From the NCBI RefSeq assembly GCF_902459465.1, contig NC_047083.1, positions 1,428,501 through 1,492,500 of the forward strand: 64,000 nt of DNA, in the 5' to 3' direction. The notes beneath the pieces were generated by a model, which saw only the letters and a list, made by a program, of their open reading frames with translations, had not been told where the DNA came from and made no database searches. The translations under genes were made by a program, and so were the position numbers. Source of the stretch: Asterias rubens. Taxonomy: Eukaryota; Echinodermata; Asteroidea; Forcipulatida; Asteriidae. This document shows, piece after piece, positions 31,396 to 44,370 of this stretch (position 1 is its first letter; every line of letters begins with the position of its first letter).

Positions 31396-34300
31396 TTATT
31401 TGGCATCGCTATTCTTATTGTCAACCTCTTCGACGGGAAGTTCTTGCTCCTTGGGCTGAAGTTGAAATACTTGGACCGGTAAAACACCGCTAATGCTGCT
31501 TTCTTTCCTAATATCACGCTCACCTGAAATAAACAAATGATAAAAAAATGAAATTGAAACAAAGTGGCGATATTTGTTATTTATTTATTTATTTATTTAT
31601 TTATTATTATTATTTGTTTTAATCTGGCACCACTAAAAAATCTTCAGCCAAGCTAGATATAATATTTTGAAACACAGCTCCCAAATAGCATGTAAATCAG
31701 AAGTTTTGTTCTTCAAAGTTCAAATAATTTCTACTAAATAAAACTAAAATCTGCAAGAATTCTGTAAACATGAGATAGAGCTGAGGGAAGATCAACCTCG
31801 TCCTCAAATGAAAACATGAACTTACTTGAAGCTGGCGAGCCTTTGCTAGAGCTTGCTGTTGGTGATTCGTTTAGGTTCCCATTGTTATCCGCTCCACGAA
31901 CTTTGACCTCAATGAGATCAGCCTCCGATGACCAGCCGTGACCGTAGCTTGAAAGTGGATATGCAGACTCGCCATGTTTGGCAATATCGAGACCTTTCGA
32001 GAAAAGAAAAACAGACGACTTGGTAAGAGTCTAATTGCAGGTGCATTGTTGTCTTCGACAACCATTTTCTAAAAGCTCACACCTCCACAAAATCGGAGAC
32101 TTTTTACTGACACTAGGTGGCAGCAGACTTACAAGGTGAGTCCATCATTTTCGGTTTCGTGCGCTTGCCCTGAAATTGAAAGCTACATGATAAGTCTGTT
32201 GCCACCTAGCGTTCCAAAGTCTCGAATTATTGTCCTCACCTTTGGCCTCTATTTCCGGCGACACTCGCAAAATGCCAAAGATCCTCATAGTTCCAAACAA
32301 AATGGTTGTCAGTACTCCAGTCCACGCCATGATGACCAGAGCACCCAAAGCATTCCAACCCAAAGCCTGCAAACATCAATCAGTGAAAAAAAGGAAACAT
32401 TATATTCCACCAATCTTTTTTGTTTTATTTTAAACTTTACCAAAAGGTGTTTTTCAAATCAAGTTGAACTTACAACAAATGCGTCTTGACTCCATGTAAA
32501 AACGACACCTTCTCCGAATCGAAAAATTGGTACGGAAAACACCCCCCATAAGCCTCCTCCAAGATGAACTGCAGATCAAAACACAAACAAAGAAAAATAT
32601 AACCGGAACAATTTGTTGAGAATTTAGAAAAGTTGTTACTTAAATCTTCGGACACTAAAACAATCTTGACCAGGAGTAGTCTAGGGAAAAACCAAATGTA
32701 TAAAAAGGGAAGTTCCAATCAATCAAACCTAAAAATTATTAATTAAGTACAGGTGTAACGTCCCGGTGAGTTATATTCCTTGATACCCTAGACTGGATCA
32801 TTCAACAATATTATTTCCTGAATGTCTGTTCCTCCTTTCACGAGAACAAGTTTTCTTCAAAAAAGCAAAGTAACACAAAGTTAAAACAATGTCAGTGGAG
32901 TAACAAATACGTGTTAATGTTTGAGACGCTGTATAAAGCATGACCTTTCAACTTCTGTGACCTTTGGTTCGTCCTTACCTGCTACAGCGTCCAAAGGGTC
33001 ATCGATCTTTAGCTTGCACACGGCATAGCTCCAGACGACATAGACAACGCCTGACACTACGCCAACGATGGCGGCGCCCCACGGTGCTAGTGCGTTACAG
33101 CCAGCACATATCGCCACCTATTTTCGAATTAACAATAGACAAAAAGGTAAAAAGACAAACAATAAAAACACATGAAAGCATATGCCACAAGGTTTTTTTC
33201 TTCTTTTGGTATTCTCTTGAAACTTCGATAACGAATAATTGAGCCAACATGTTCACATGTTTGTTATTGTAGTCATGTTCGGATATACCAAGTGGTCTTT
33301 GATACTGGTCTTTGACAATTACCAGACGCGTCCAGTGACTTTAAGGGAGTCGTCAGTCTGTTGCAAAACATAACCCACTTAAGATTTCCTGAGATTTCCA
33401 TAACACCATAAAGTCACCACATAACAAGCACGACATGAAGACTCTCTTACCATTCCAGTCAGTCCACCATTGAGTGTAATTAACAAACTCCACTGTCCAT
33501 TGAAACCAAGTTTTTTAATGAGCATGGCTACCAGAGCACCATGCCCACCGCTAATGATGGTGTTGACAATAGAGATTGCCACAACCTCACCGTCTCCAGG
33601 CTGGGAGATACTCGCCTGGGAGCCGCCATTGAAAGCAAAGAAGCCAAAGAAGAGAATAAAGCCACCCAGAGCTGCGAGCTGTATAAAAAAGATGCAAAAA
33701 CAAAAAGGGGAAAAGTGACTAAAGCCCAGTTCATATTGCCTGCAAATACAATAGACCTCATGGCAAATACCAATGCGCAAGCGCAGACAGTTGAATGAGG
33801 TGCATTGTGGGATAGATATGGATCAAATTTGGATACCAGCTAGACCACAATGCATCAAATTCAATTGTAATGTCAACATTATCCCAGTCGCAGGAAGTAT
33901 GAACCGGGCTTCAGTAATGTTTGAAGGTTTGCATGTATTACAAGCCAAACTATCGTTCTTCGGATGAGACATAAAGCCGTTGGTACCGTGTGTTGTGAAA
34001 AAGCATGCAATATAATCAGGTACACTTATAAACAATTTGCTAAGCATGGACAAAGGACAGTTTGTTTGCCAGCCAAACGTCATCGTAAGTTGTTGCTACT
34101 GAAATTATGTGTACCTACAGCCGAGCTGCCATAATTACAAATGAAAAATAATGAATCAAATATATGGACAGTTCTTACCGGGACGGTGTGGCCATATATA
34201 GTCACTGCTTGTCCGTCCTTGTCGAACCGACCATGACGCGGACCAACCATAGCTGCGCCGACCAGAGCAGCCATTCCCCCCACCATGTGAACCACTCCAC

Positions 34301-37300
34301 TCCCGGCAAAGTCCTAGAAGAAAAATATAAAAAGAGCTTCATAGTTTATTTTATTTGCACAAATTAAAAGAAATCCACCATCATACCAATACAAAAAACA
34401 TCTATTACTGACCATGATAATTATCTACTTTTTAAGATAAAACTGTCAGTGACAAATCGTGAAAGAGCGCGATTTTATTAATTCACACGTTAAAACTCTT
34501 GTCTATTTAAACTAAATTAGGAGTTCGATTTTGTATGCACAACAACTCGAATGAAAACCATACTACCATAATAAAGGGCCAAAAAGTTAAATTTGGACTT
34601 GAAGACATCTCTTACTGAGCATGATAACTACCTTTTTGAAAAAGATGGAGCCAAATACCGCGTTAAAGAGCGTGATTTGTTTTCTTCACACTGTGAAACT
34701 TTATGATTATGAAACTTTATGATTATGGTACAATTCACCAGTGTAAACCAATCGCTCGGCCCCAGCGCCTTGCCTTATCAAAAGGCGCTGGGATGTGCAA
34801 ACATATAAAACACGTTCATTGGTTAAGAAAGAAAATGATCAGGGCCCAATTTCATGGCTCTGCTTACCGTAAGCACTGAATCGGCACTGACGGAAGCAGG
34901 GAATTCTGTGCTTACGGCAAGCGTATTTCACGGGTTAGCGGCGAATTTGGGCTTCTGCGCGTGCGTTCTCCACTTTACTAGGCATTCTACGCTTACAAGG
35001 CTCGCGCAGAAATTCGGCCCTTGCACGTAAGCGGGGAATCGTGATCGTAAGCGCAAAATTCGGCGGTAAGCAGAGCCATGAAATTGGGCCCAGTTCCGTC
35101 ATGCATCACACTCACTCTTCACGCATGACGTACTTCCTGAACAAGAATCCGTGCTGAAACTGATTACCAAGCGGGCCTGGATTGGCCGCTGGGGCCGAGC
35201 GAAGGTAAACCAGGGTACCCCAAATATTGCAATTGAGAAACATTTTTTCGAAATCATGTTTTTATTTGTAAACTTACCTGATACGTTATTCCTTCTTGGC
35301 CAGGCCCAGCACCAAGCCACCCCTCCGCTGACCACGCCCAGTGACTAACAATAGGATAGATGAATCCTGTAGGGTAGAAATTATAAACGAAAACTTGATA
35401 TTGTTGGCCATGGTCGTTAAAGTTTAGAATATACCATGAACTTTTATTTTCAAAAAGTGTGCCCCTGCATCGTGTACATAGACCTTTTCGCAAATACTGG
35501 GGCGCGCGCGTAAAGCTTGAAATTGATGCATTGTGGTCTAGCTGGTATCCAAATTTGATCCATATCTATCCCACAATGCACCTCATTCAACAGTCTGCGC
35601 TTGCGCATTGGTATTTGCGATAAGGTCTCTGGTGTCCAAACTCGGGTATGCTTTTAGAGGGATTTTAGGGTTGGGTTTATTTCTGTGTCAGAAAGAGGAA
35701 AATACTGGGAAAATAGCGTGTTGTAAAGGGATGGGATTATTTCAAAATGTGTGCCCTTGTATCTTGTACATGTCTTTGGTCGCCATTTGATGCCAAAACT
35801 CGGGTATGCTTTTAGAGGGATTTTAGGGTTGAGTTTATTTCTGTGTCAGAAAGAGGAAAAAACTGGGAAAATAGCGTGTTGTAAAGGGATGGGATTATTT
35901 CAAAATGTGTGCCCTTGTATCTTGTACATGTCTTTGGTCGCCATTTGATGCCAAAACTCGGGTATGTTTTTTTATATTATTAGCATTCATTATTGTTATT
36001 TGATATGAGGAACAAGACCAGGCCTACCAGTAATGATGCAGCTGTAAATGAGGTACGCGCCGAATTCAGTTCTCTCTGCCATGGCTCCTGAGACTATTGT
36101 CGTAGCAGTTGCCGCAAAGACGAAGTGGAAAAACCAGTGAGAGTACAAACTTGAAGGCATGTTCTCAAAGAAGAAGTAGCGGTGACCGAGGAGGGCATTG
36201 CCGGGACCAAAGGCGAAGGCGTAACCCACAGCCCAGTACGCCACGGCACCGATACCTGGAAAAGGGAGCGGGGGTCATGTTTTATACAGGAACTGGATAA
36301 TTAAAGGCAGTGGACACTATTGGTAATTGCTCAAAATAATTATTGGCATAAAACCTTTCTTGGTGACGAATAATGGGGAGAGGTTGATGGTATAAAACAT
36401 TGTGAGAAACCATCTAAACGCACACAACTTCGTGTGACAAGGGTTATTTTTCTTTCATTGTTATCTAGCAACTTCGATGACCGATTGAGCTCAAATTTTC
36501 ACAGGTTTTTTATTTTATGCATACGTTGAGATACACCAACTGTGAATGCTAGTCTTTGACAACTACCAATAGTGCCACTGCCTTTAACTGGAATGTTTTA
36601 TATGATTTGAGGCATTGCATGGTGAGGTATCAATATCATTATATTTGGTTTGCGGTAACACCATTGTGTGTAGCTACTTGCCAGGTAGAGTTTTTTCTTA
36701 GTAGAGAACTGTCTTTCTTTATTCTACTACCGCGGAGTAGATTTATCGGATGTTCGGGAGACTTCTCAGTTTTGTAAAGAAAAGAACTGTCCTGCTTTTA
36801 ACTACTACCCGGGCGGAATATATACAAATTGGCTAGGACTACTACTTTAGCTTATAGACGATGTGACCTCTGACGTCACTCGAAAAACCATAACATGATT
36901 CGCGTACCGCCGGGCAAAACCTTTCTGTTTAGGCAGCCAGCTAGAAAGTGTATGCAATCTTACCATGACTACGCGTCTTTTTGCCCGGCGAAACATGACG
37001 AATACAGTGTTTTGTCAACAGAGGGCGGTTTTAAGGTAAACGTAGGTCACATCGTCTATAGGATCGTAATTAACTGTACAACCGCGGAGTCAGTTCTTGG
37101 ATTGGGAATGTGTGTCATAACTTCCACATGAATTCAAGAGTTTCGAAATGAACTCAAAAGCAAACAAAAGTTATAAAAACAGTGCAATATTTATAATTAT
37201 AAATAGGATCAGATTTTGTGTCTCCTGTCAGGCGATATAACTTACGTGTCATGAACGGGAACTTTACCTAAGAGTTGTGAAAGAGTGCCACTTTTCTTCA

Positions 37301-38698
37301 TATAAAGAGTTTATTAAAATAAACCAGAGTGCACTCTCTCCGTAAAATATCCTTAAATAACCTACTCAATGGTTTATGACTGAAACTTACAGACATCCAG
37401 TAGATTTTTGATGAGAATATTGGTGGTGTTCTTACTGCGGACAGACCCGGCCTCCAAGAAAGCGAAACCGCATTGCATAACTGTCAACAAATCACATCAA
37501 ATCAAATGAATTAATTTGCAAAAATTACATTTTATATTGTTGTTTGCATTGATACATTATTACTTAAACTCAAAGAGTGTAAAAGCACAGGGCAGATCAT
37601 TGACTGTTAAGAAATCAAAATGATAACTTGGTTCTTTCCCCCCTAAAACATTTCTTTTAAACATGAATCAATAACAAGAAAAATTTCTGTCTAATTGTCA
37701 TTTTTTCTTTAACTTATACGCCTCTAAAAGTATTCAAGCATGACGTCACAATAGGAGACTTTCCAACGCTAGGTGGCAGCAGACATACCGGGTAAATTTC
37801 CATTGTTTACGTAGTTCTGAACATGCGCATAATTCTGAGAACAATGGATTTACCCGGTAAGTCTGCTGCCCTCTATCGTCCCAGAAAGTCTCCCATTCTA
37901 ACCCCCAAAATGAGGCCATCGCGCGCGTCACGCCACCACCAGTGTAGTGGCTGCGCCGACGGCCTCATTTTGGGTGAGATTGGTGACGTCATGCATGAAT
38001 ATTAAGAAAGGCGTATTAAAGGTTTTTATGAAATGAGTTTTACTCCACTTGTTTTTAAATTTAAAAGTTTTGTTTTTTAATGATCACTGAAAGCTGTTTT
38101 CTGAGTGAAAACTTGTACAAGGTCACTGTTTGAAAAGTTACATAAAATAGCGATTGACATATTCAGTTCTATTTATTGCGAAACGAACGATATTTTAAAT
38201 CTCTTTGTTGATGAATATTGAAAGTAACAAACCTGTGAAAATTTAGGCTCAATCGGTCATGGAGTCAGGAGAAAATAACGGGAAAACCCATTCTTGTTTC
38301 CGCGCGGTTCGCCGTGTCATATGACACGTGTTTAAAATAAATCCGTAATTCTCGCTGACGAGAATTTATATTGTTTTAATGTTTTCTCAAAAAGTAAAGC
38401 ATTTTATGGAACAATGCTTCAAGAGAAGTCTTTCACCATTACCTTCTGTAAACCCTGTAAATTATTTGTAAATCTGTGACCTTTTTTTTTTCTGTACCGA
38501 AAGTGTATAATGGCTTTAAAATGAAAACACTTTTTGTGATGAAAAATAAAGTTTAAACTTACAGAAGATGAGACACGCCATCACCAGAAGAAAGAAAGTA
38601 TCCGAGTTGGCCACTAAAGAGTCAAGTGATGACTTGAGATCGATGAGGGCGTGATCCTCCATGGCTGGACCAGACAAGTTCACAAAAACCTCGCCCAT
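31396..38698 (-). CDS. Ammonium transporter, Amt/Mep type, complete (11 exons)
   Basis: Exons in coding order: 38698-38563, 37480-37391, 36255-36028, 35366-35278, 34313-34179, 33678-33451, 33117-32979, 32568-32474, 32366-32240, 31993-31826, 31523-31396; all phases agree. About 520 residues, ending NKNSDAK. Family motifs: [78 protein letters not shown] and [14 protein letters not shown]. The last set includes positions of the two pore histidines known from Amt proteins. The product should be a trimeric plasma-membrane protein with about 11 helices that passes ammonium/ammonia, with a ~95-residue hydrophilic C-terminal tail. I chose Met at 38698 (A at -3, G at +4). An upstream in-frame Met at 38818 would add 40 residues and one at 38662 would remove 12. 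It lies in the unique spacer between the inverted arms. Confidence 0.95.
31577..31615 (+). repeat. (TTTA)n microsatellite in the transporter's last intron
   Basis: About nine TTTA/TTA units. Confidence 0.9.
32095..32224. repeat. MITE family A copy
   Basis: It has 'ctaggtggcagcagacttac' and inverted 'gttgccacctagcg' ends and is moderately diverged. Confidence 0.75.
33186..33345. repeat. MITE family B, right half only
   Basis: It matches the 'ttgagccaacatgttcacat...gacaattacc' half of the family. The left half is missing. Confidence 0.6.
33722..33911. repeat. Foldback family D interrupted by MITE family C
   Basis: The outer ends 'aagcccagttcatattgcct' and 'ggaagtatgaaccgggctt' belong to family D. 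A family C element occupies about 33752-33870. Confidence 0.7.
34842..35093. repeat. Foldback family M (252 bp)
   Basis: The left end 'gggcccaatttcatggctct' is inverted at the right end as 'agagccatgaaattgggccc'. The centre is rich in 'gcttac/gtaagc'. Confidence 0.88.
35481..35628. repeat. MITE family C copy inside a tandem-repeat unit
   Basis: Ends are 'gaccttttcgcaaatactgg' and 'tttgcgataaggtct'. It splits an upstream partial copy of the 158-bp tandem repeat that follows. Confidence 0.75.
35636..35966 (+). repeat. 158-bp tandem repeat, two units plus
   Basis: 'ctcgggtatg' recurs at 35641, 35799 and 35957. Units contain 'ggattttagggtt' and 'cttgtacatgtctttggtcg'. It lies in the transporter intron between exons 3 and 4. 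Confidence 0.88.
36301..36587. repeat. MITE family B, internally deleted
   Basis: It keeps both ends but lacks the central 'cgagacctca' hairpin. Confidence 0.75.
36854..37060. repeat. Foldback family F
   Basis: 'atagacgatgtgacct' at the left is inverted as 'aggtcacatcgtctat' at the right. A second copy is at 59495-59692 in the right-arm receptor gene. Confidence 0.85.
37752..37895. repeat. MITE family A copy, little diverged
   Basis: Nearly identical to 44228-44370 and closely similar to 52163-52305, suggesting recent spread. A second small hairpin (ccaaaatgaggcc and complement) follows at 37903-37973. Confidence 0.88.
38200..38520. repeat. Diverged family-B-like element next to transporter exon 1
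   Basis: It contains 'acaaacctgtgaaaattta' and ends 'accgaaagtgtataatggct', both related to the fragment at 63515-63673. Confidence 0.5.
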
Positions 38699-39818
38699 AC
38701 TATCACATAATAACAAAAAACACGAATAAATTGCCTTTTTGCCAAACTCACCAAACCCAGTGCACAACATTGGTAAAGATTGCATATGTTCACAGGTTAA
38801 TTGCACACCAGAGCTCATATTTTAAAGTTGGCCAAACAGGACAAAAAATTCTTGAATTAATATTACCGTTGACTTGAAAAGAGGGCGTGCTATCTGAATA
38901 AGTTTGATCTATGCCGTAGCGCTGTAGCCGGTAGTCGTTTCGAACGGGTTTCGAACACGGCATGGAGGTAGTTCTAACCTCCCGGGGAGTTGGATTGGGG
39001 GGGGGGGGGGGGGGGGTTGGGGGGTCAACCTCCCGGGGAGTTGGATTGGGGGGGGGGGGCGGGGTTGGGGGGTCACGGAATCTCCCGCAACAACGGGAAT
39101 CTACAAACTGAGCTATTATTATTTATTTTTAGCCTTAATCTTGACGGTCTCCCTTTTTTTCACACCCAAGTTTTTGATACAATCTGGGAAGTGGCAGCAG
39201 AGAGATAAAACAACCGATAAGGGGATGCAATTTTTTAGTTTAGGGAAACTGATTGAGTACATTGTCAATTGTTAATGAGCATACAAATAATAGAAGTTAA
39301 AAGGCTTACCTTTAAAGCTTAAAAACCTACGAAAAAAAGAGAGCACAGTTCAAGTTTCCTACCAGCTCACTGCAAGATGTTTTTCTCAATGACCCTGTTT
39401 GCGCGATATTCACCCGCGATAATGTGCAGGAATAATTCTGCTATAATTCAGCTTTCTTATTTGTTTTTAAGGCAGCTGAACAAGATTGGATGGTCCACTT
39501 ATTCCACAGGGGTTTCTAGTTTAAAGACGGGCCGTTTTACATTGTGCCACTCTGACCATCTATGATACATTGGCAGTTAATAGTAGTTTCCGGGAACCCT
39601 GCAGTGAGAAATCACCCCTTTGTGTGCAGTTGAATGTTCCGTTACCATGAAAGACATGCGTGGTGTAGTCGTGGCCCTCTTCAAGTTTTCTTTGGGTGCT
39701 AGCGTGGTCTTATCTCATGGGTGCATTGTACCCCTATCCTACCCATTGAGGAGAGGGAAGATGTTTTTGTTGTTGTAAACCATTATCTCATTTCTTTTCT
39801 TCTTGGTTTTAACCGGAT
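38699..39818. other. Upstream region of the transporter gene
   Basis: The first ~120 bp could be 5' untranslated or extra coding sequence (open frame to 38818). A G-rich tandem repeat lies at 38977-39074. No other gene is supported, and no TATA box is evident in the minus orientation. Confidence 0.4.
38977..39074 (+). repeat. ~50-bp G-rich tandem repeat, two units
   Basis: The unit starts 'aacctcccggggagttggat' and is followed by runs of about 11 to 20 G, then 'ttggggggtc'. It has strong potential for G-quadruplex on the plus strand and for sequencing-length error. Confidence 0.85.
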
Positions 39819-40187
39819 ATGAGTGAAACGCTACCTCCCCCATTTGAAATAACACTCACAGACACTCGTCGTGTCCTACGTCAGCTAAAACTCAACAAGG
39901 CACCTGGACCAGACGGCATCACCCCACGACTTCTCAGATCTTGTAATGACTTTTTATGCAATATTTTATGTAAATTATTCAATTGGTCTTTGAAAACTTG
40001 CCATGTTCCAAATGTCTTTAAAAAATCGACCATCATTCCTGTGCCAAAACGTTCACCAGTTACTTGCCTTAATGACTACCGCCCTGTAGCTCTAACTTCA
40101 ATTGTTATGAAATGCCTTGAAACTTTAATTAGCAACTTCATCCAATCTCAGCTGCCGCCTAAATTAGACCCTTTAAGTTATTTGTAA
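39819..40187 (+). mobile_element. Non-LTR retrotransposon reverse-transcriptase fragment
   Basis: 122 codons carry the early RT motifs LNKAPGPDGITPRLL and LNDYRPVALTSIVMKCLE, typical of CR1/jockey-like LINEs. The catalytic YxDD region is absent and the frame stops after DPLSYL, so it is a dead fragment. It is fused to a 'gtactgaaagggtccaatgg' tail related to family B. Confidence 0.9.
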
Positions 40188-40779
40188 ATCTGTAAAAATT
40201 TTTTCCCTTTCTGTACTGAAAGGGTCCAATGGCTTTAAGAACTAGCAGAACGCTACATCGAACTTATTTATCTTTTAAACCTCAATGTTAATTCTTTTCA
40301 CACAAAAATTATATTTCACAATTTTTGTCTTCATATTTCATTACCCTACAAGGAAACAAAGTTTGCTACCTATTAACAAAAATTAATGGCACACAGCGCG
40401 AATTGCGCCCAATTTTATACAATGTTTGTTCGCAATTTACTCAAAACTTACTACCATTTTTGTGGTGAACTTTCGAAATCGTAGTCTCAAGTGATTACCC
40501 GGTTGACGCAGAGTTCTCAGTTGGCCTATGGAAGTGTTTGTTTTTTTGCCATTTGCACGGTTAGCCATTAATTGTGTGTTGAGCCTTGATTTGAAGAAAG
40601 CAATGAATAGAACAATTATATAACTTTGTGTTGTCACTAATTGTTTTAAAAGCAATCTGAAATATTTATTCACATGTAAAGTTGGTATTAAAATACCAGC
40701 TTGGCGCCAAAGTCTTCCACCCAAAATACACACACCACATACACGAACCCTAACAACACAAGCGGGCGCTGTTATCAGT

Positions 40780-41290
40780 GCACGGTCTGGCAGAGCAAAT
40801 GGGCGGGGCTTATTTGCACCTTAACTTTGCGAAGGTTTCTATTGATATGCAAATGAGTTACATTTCAGGCGCAGTTATTCGAACGCGCTACATACAACAT
40901 ACAGTAAGTCGTACGATGTGCTTTTTGTACGTGTAGCATGCAGTGTGTTAATTGATTGACGAACAACATGGCCGGGCCCTTCATCTTGTTGGATTTGGAC
41001 GTCGCTTTCCTCACACAATAACTCGCATTTCTCCAACTGGATACAACTTCATTCCAATACTTCATGTCATGGGACAATAGAGTTGAACCATACCTAAAGA
41101 GGCAATAATATTTAACTCATTTTATGACACTTTGTCGAAGAAGTTGTGGTAGTTGTTGAGAGGTCTTGGACCGGGGTGAGCACAGCAGGGTTTGTACTGA
41201 AGGACCCCAGCGAGGGACCACCGCCCACAGCCTCTGCTGATGGACCCCAACGAGGGACACCGCCCACCGCCTCCGAGCTCGAGGTAAGAT
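40780..41290 (+). promoter_or_regulatory. Promoter-like region and possible non-coding first exon
   Basis: A GC box (gggcgggg) near 40801 and an octamer (atgcaaat) near 40847 precede a stretch ending at a good donor (gagctcgag then gtaaga, 41284). That stretch has a twofold ~42-bp repeat ('ggaccccagcgagggaccac'). No ATG-initiated frame runs through it, so if transcribed it may be a 5' leader or a non-coding RNA. Confidence 0.3.
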
Positions 41291-42329
41291 AAACTTTGTT
41301 TAAATAAACACTGCTTAATGAGTTACTTGAAAATAGAAGTATAACTTATTACCTGGCCCGAATTTTACTTAGGTATGACATGTGTCTTTTGTTTGTGTTT
41401 TTCATGGGGGTGTGGCGACGGTGGTCGGGATGAGTGTTGTGTGGAGGGTGGTATGTGGTGAAAGCCGTTTGCCCGGGTTTGGCAATAAAACTATTAGAAT
41501 ATTTAGACCTTGCATTTTTATTTTATTTCCTTGGAAGTATTGCTGACTTCAATGTTATTTTTCTGGTTTAAAATCATGCATAGTCAAACGACCGGACGCC
41601 ATATGCGGGGCAGCAAAAAAAAAAAAAAAAAAAAAATAATGACAATTTTTGAGCAATTTCCGCACCCTGCCACCTATTATTTTATTCTATCGTAAAAACA
41701 GATAAGTATCTAATACTCAAATGAGACATTCCTTTTGTTAAAAATGAGTGAAACAACGATAACAAGATACACAAATTCTTCTTCAATATTTTTGTTAGGC
41801 AAGGGCTGGTTTGAGTGGAATCAATAGAATTGTATTTTAATAATATCGTTTTCTCTGTTGCATGGGTTAGCATGTTTGACATTTTGGTACAGACCAGGGA
41901 TTAAGTGGATATTGTTCACATCCTTCCCACAAAAAAGGTTGATACAGCCTCATGGAATATGATTTTAACAAAAATCCCATACTGTTGCGAGTCAAACTAA
42001 AATACAAACCAAAAAGGTAGATTTAAGTTTGTGTGACAATTTTTCTTTCTTTTCAAAACAGTTTTTCTTTCAAATCTCACTCAAAGATCCAACCTCTCTG
42101 TAAAAAAGCCATTTGTAATTTTATCCACAATTTTTTGCAATTCAGGAGCGTATATTATCCCCCCCCCATATTTTGTCAACTATAAATACAACTCGATCTT
42201 AACACAAATAAACAAAGTTTATTTATATGGAACAACATATCATTTATAGTTTTCTAACTTTCTTATGAAGTTTAATTTGGAAAACAATTTATAGTAACCA
42301 GAATTACCCATTTTTGCACTTTGCAGGCT

Positions 42330-42504
42330 TTTCTTCTAAACATCTCTGCTCAACGTGTTGAAGGAAGGTGTCTATGGATTGTGTGGTAATGAAGATTCTG
42401 GCTGTCCGTGAAGTTGAAGGTTTCTTTGGAGTGTGTGGTATTGGTTTTTCTGACGATGTGGTGATCTACAAATGTAGGACAAGATCTTGGGGACATCTTA
42501 AAGG
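42330..42504 (+). other. Exon-like segment of unknown nature
   Basis: It follows 'tttgcactttgcag' (acceptor-like) and ends at 'cttaaag' before gtgaga (donor-like). The internal frame from 42368 gives 45 residues to the donor but matches nothing I know. It could be an exon of the transcription unit suggested at 40.8 kb. The intervening 41290-42330 holds a poly-A run (41613-41634) and nothing else identifiable. Confidence 0.3.
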
Positions 42505-43057
42505 TGAGAGACCATCTAACCCGTTTCCTCCCCCATCAAGCCCCGCCCCTTCTTGTGCAGGTTCTTGTCGATGTTGTCCTTTAGTTTTCCATGGTGACTG
42601 TAACTGATGGTCTCTTGTTTCTTTGAGCATGTTGGTCGTGGCCAGTGATGCTTTTTTCTTATTTTTTATTCTATGGCAATTTCTGGGAAGTTGAAGCTGA
42701 CGAACTGATGTTGTCATGTTAACTTATATATTGTAATAAAGAAACTCGTGGTAAAACATGCTTAACTTATTAATAATATTGGATCTTAAGCACACTCCTG
42801 CATACAAAGCTACTGCTGGTGGCTTTGGTACTTGACCTTTGGGCAGATGGGCTCAGGAAGAGGTGACACCACTGGAAGTACATTGCCTGCCGTAAAGTAT
42901 ATTAGGTTAAGTATCAAGGTAAAGGATTATGGGTAAGGTCAGACCAGCTAACCATTTTTTCACAGCTTAACCATTCTTCCCCACAGTTGCTAATGTTTCT
43001 TTTAGTTTTTATTATAGATAGAATGCGAAGACAGTCACTGTGGTATGTTTAGGCAAG

Positions 43058-43620
43058 GTATCTAATGCTAATGTTTCTTTATGTTTTCATACAGATAAAA
43101 CAACCGGTTCAGTGGTTTCATTCATGGTTATTTATAGGTAGTCCTGAGGTTTCAAAGGTCAAGTATAAGGGTGACAGCTTCTAACTTTCCATTTTTGTTT
43201 ACAGGTGCTAATGTCCTTTTTGTATTCATAGAGATAAAACAACAATTTTTGGTTTCATCCACGGTTGTTTATATGTAGCTCTGATGTGTCAGCGGTAAAG
43301 TATAAGGTTGACGGCTTCAAACTTTTCATTTTTGTTTACATGTGCTTATGTTCTATTTATATGGTCGTACTGTAAGGTGCAACGTGCGCGATCAGGAACA
43401 CAACATCCTCTATAAGTGAAAAAAGTGCAAGTAAAAAACGCCACCCATCTGTCCTAACGTAGGGTCAGTGGACTCGGCCTGCTCCACAACTGCTCCATGG
43501 TTTGGGCAGTCACATCTGATGCTGGCAGGTTTGTTTCCATAGAGATAAAACAACACATTCACTGGTTTCATCTATGGTTATTAATAGCCATGAGGTATGG
43601 AAGTAAAGTATAAGTTCCAG
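43058..43620 (+). repeat. Degenerate ~139-bp repeat around 'agataaaacaac'
   Basis: The core 'catagagataaaacaac' recurs at about 43093, 43232 and 43543. It is followed each time by 'ggtttcat', then a variant of 'tggttattta', then 'aaagtataag'. Function unknown. Confidence 0.65.
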
Positions 43621-44227
43621 AAGATGTACTCTCCCCATCTTTCTACTAAGACAAACAACAGAAGGACTGGGTAAAGTCTCTGGTTAAAAAAAAAAAAACT
43701 TACAAATACTCAAGAAGATAATGTTCTGACTTTTGAGTCAAAGCTTTAATATGATCTACTGCAAAGAACATCACCAATTTACAAGTGTAAGACACTACCT
43801 TGAAATACTTTACAACATTGATAACTTAGAAGGAAAGATCTTCTGAGGTTTCAAATGACTGTGTATAAATATGAGAGCATTCTTCAAAAAAGTTTATTCA
43901 ACAATGGAACGAACATTTTGCTTTGTACATTATTATTTCAACTTCACACAAAATTTCACATCAAATGTTTTACTTTGTATTTTATTTTGTTCTCGGAACA
44001 TTTCATGCTGCATCCAGACGTCTGGTTACCAGACAGCTGGAGATCTGCTTAAAAGATGTTTTGGTTTTGGTCAAGACAGACTGCATCGGGATAAATAATA
44101 TATATTTTGGTGTTACTTTTTTTTCTTACTAGTGATACACTGTGGTTACACCGATGGTGTTATGCTAAAACCGCAATAATAATAAAATACTGCAATTTGC
44201 AGCCGTTCCGATCACCTTAAGTACAAT
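43621..44227. other. AT-rich sequence, nothing identified
   Basis: It has short open frames only, none with start context, splice sites or recognisable residues. Confidence 0.4.
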
Positions 44228-44370
44228 AGGAGACTTTCCAACGCTAGGTGGCAGCAGACATACCGGGTAAATTTCCATTGTTTACGTAGTTCTGAACATG
44301 CGCATAATTCTGACAACAATGGATTTACCCGGTAAGTCTGCTGCCCTCTATCGTCCCAAAAAGTCTCCCA
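44228..44370. repeat. MITE family A copy, little diverged
   Basis: Almost the same sequence as 37752-37895. Confidence 0.88.

Noticed and set aside
33470-33798. Plus-strand frames of about 82-85 codons
   Set aside because: Antisense of ammonium transporter exon 6.
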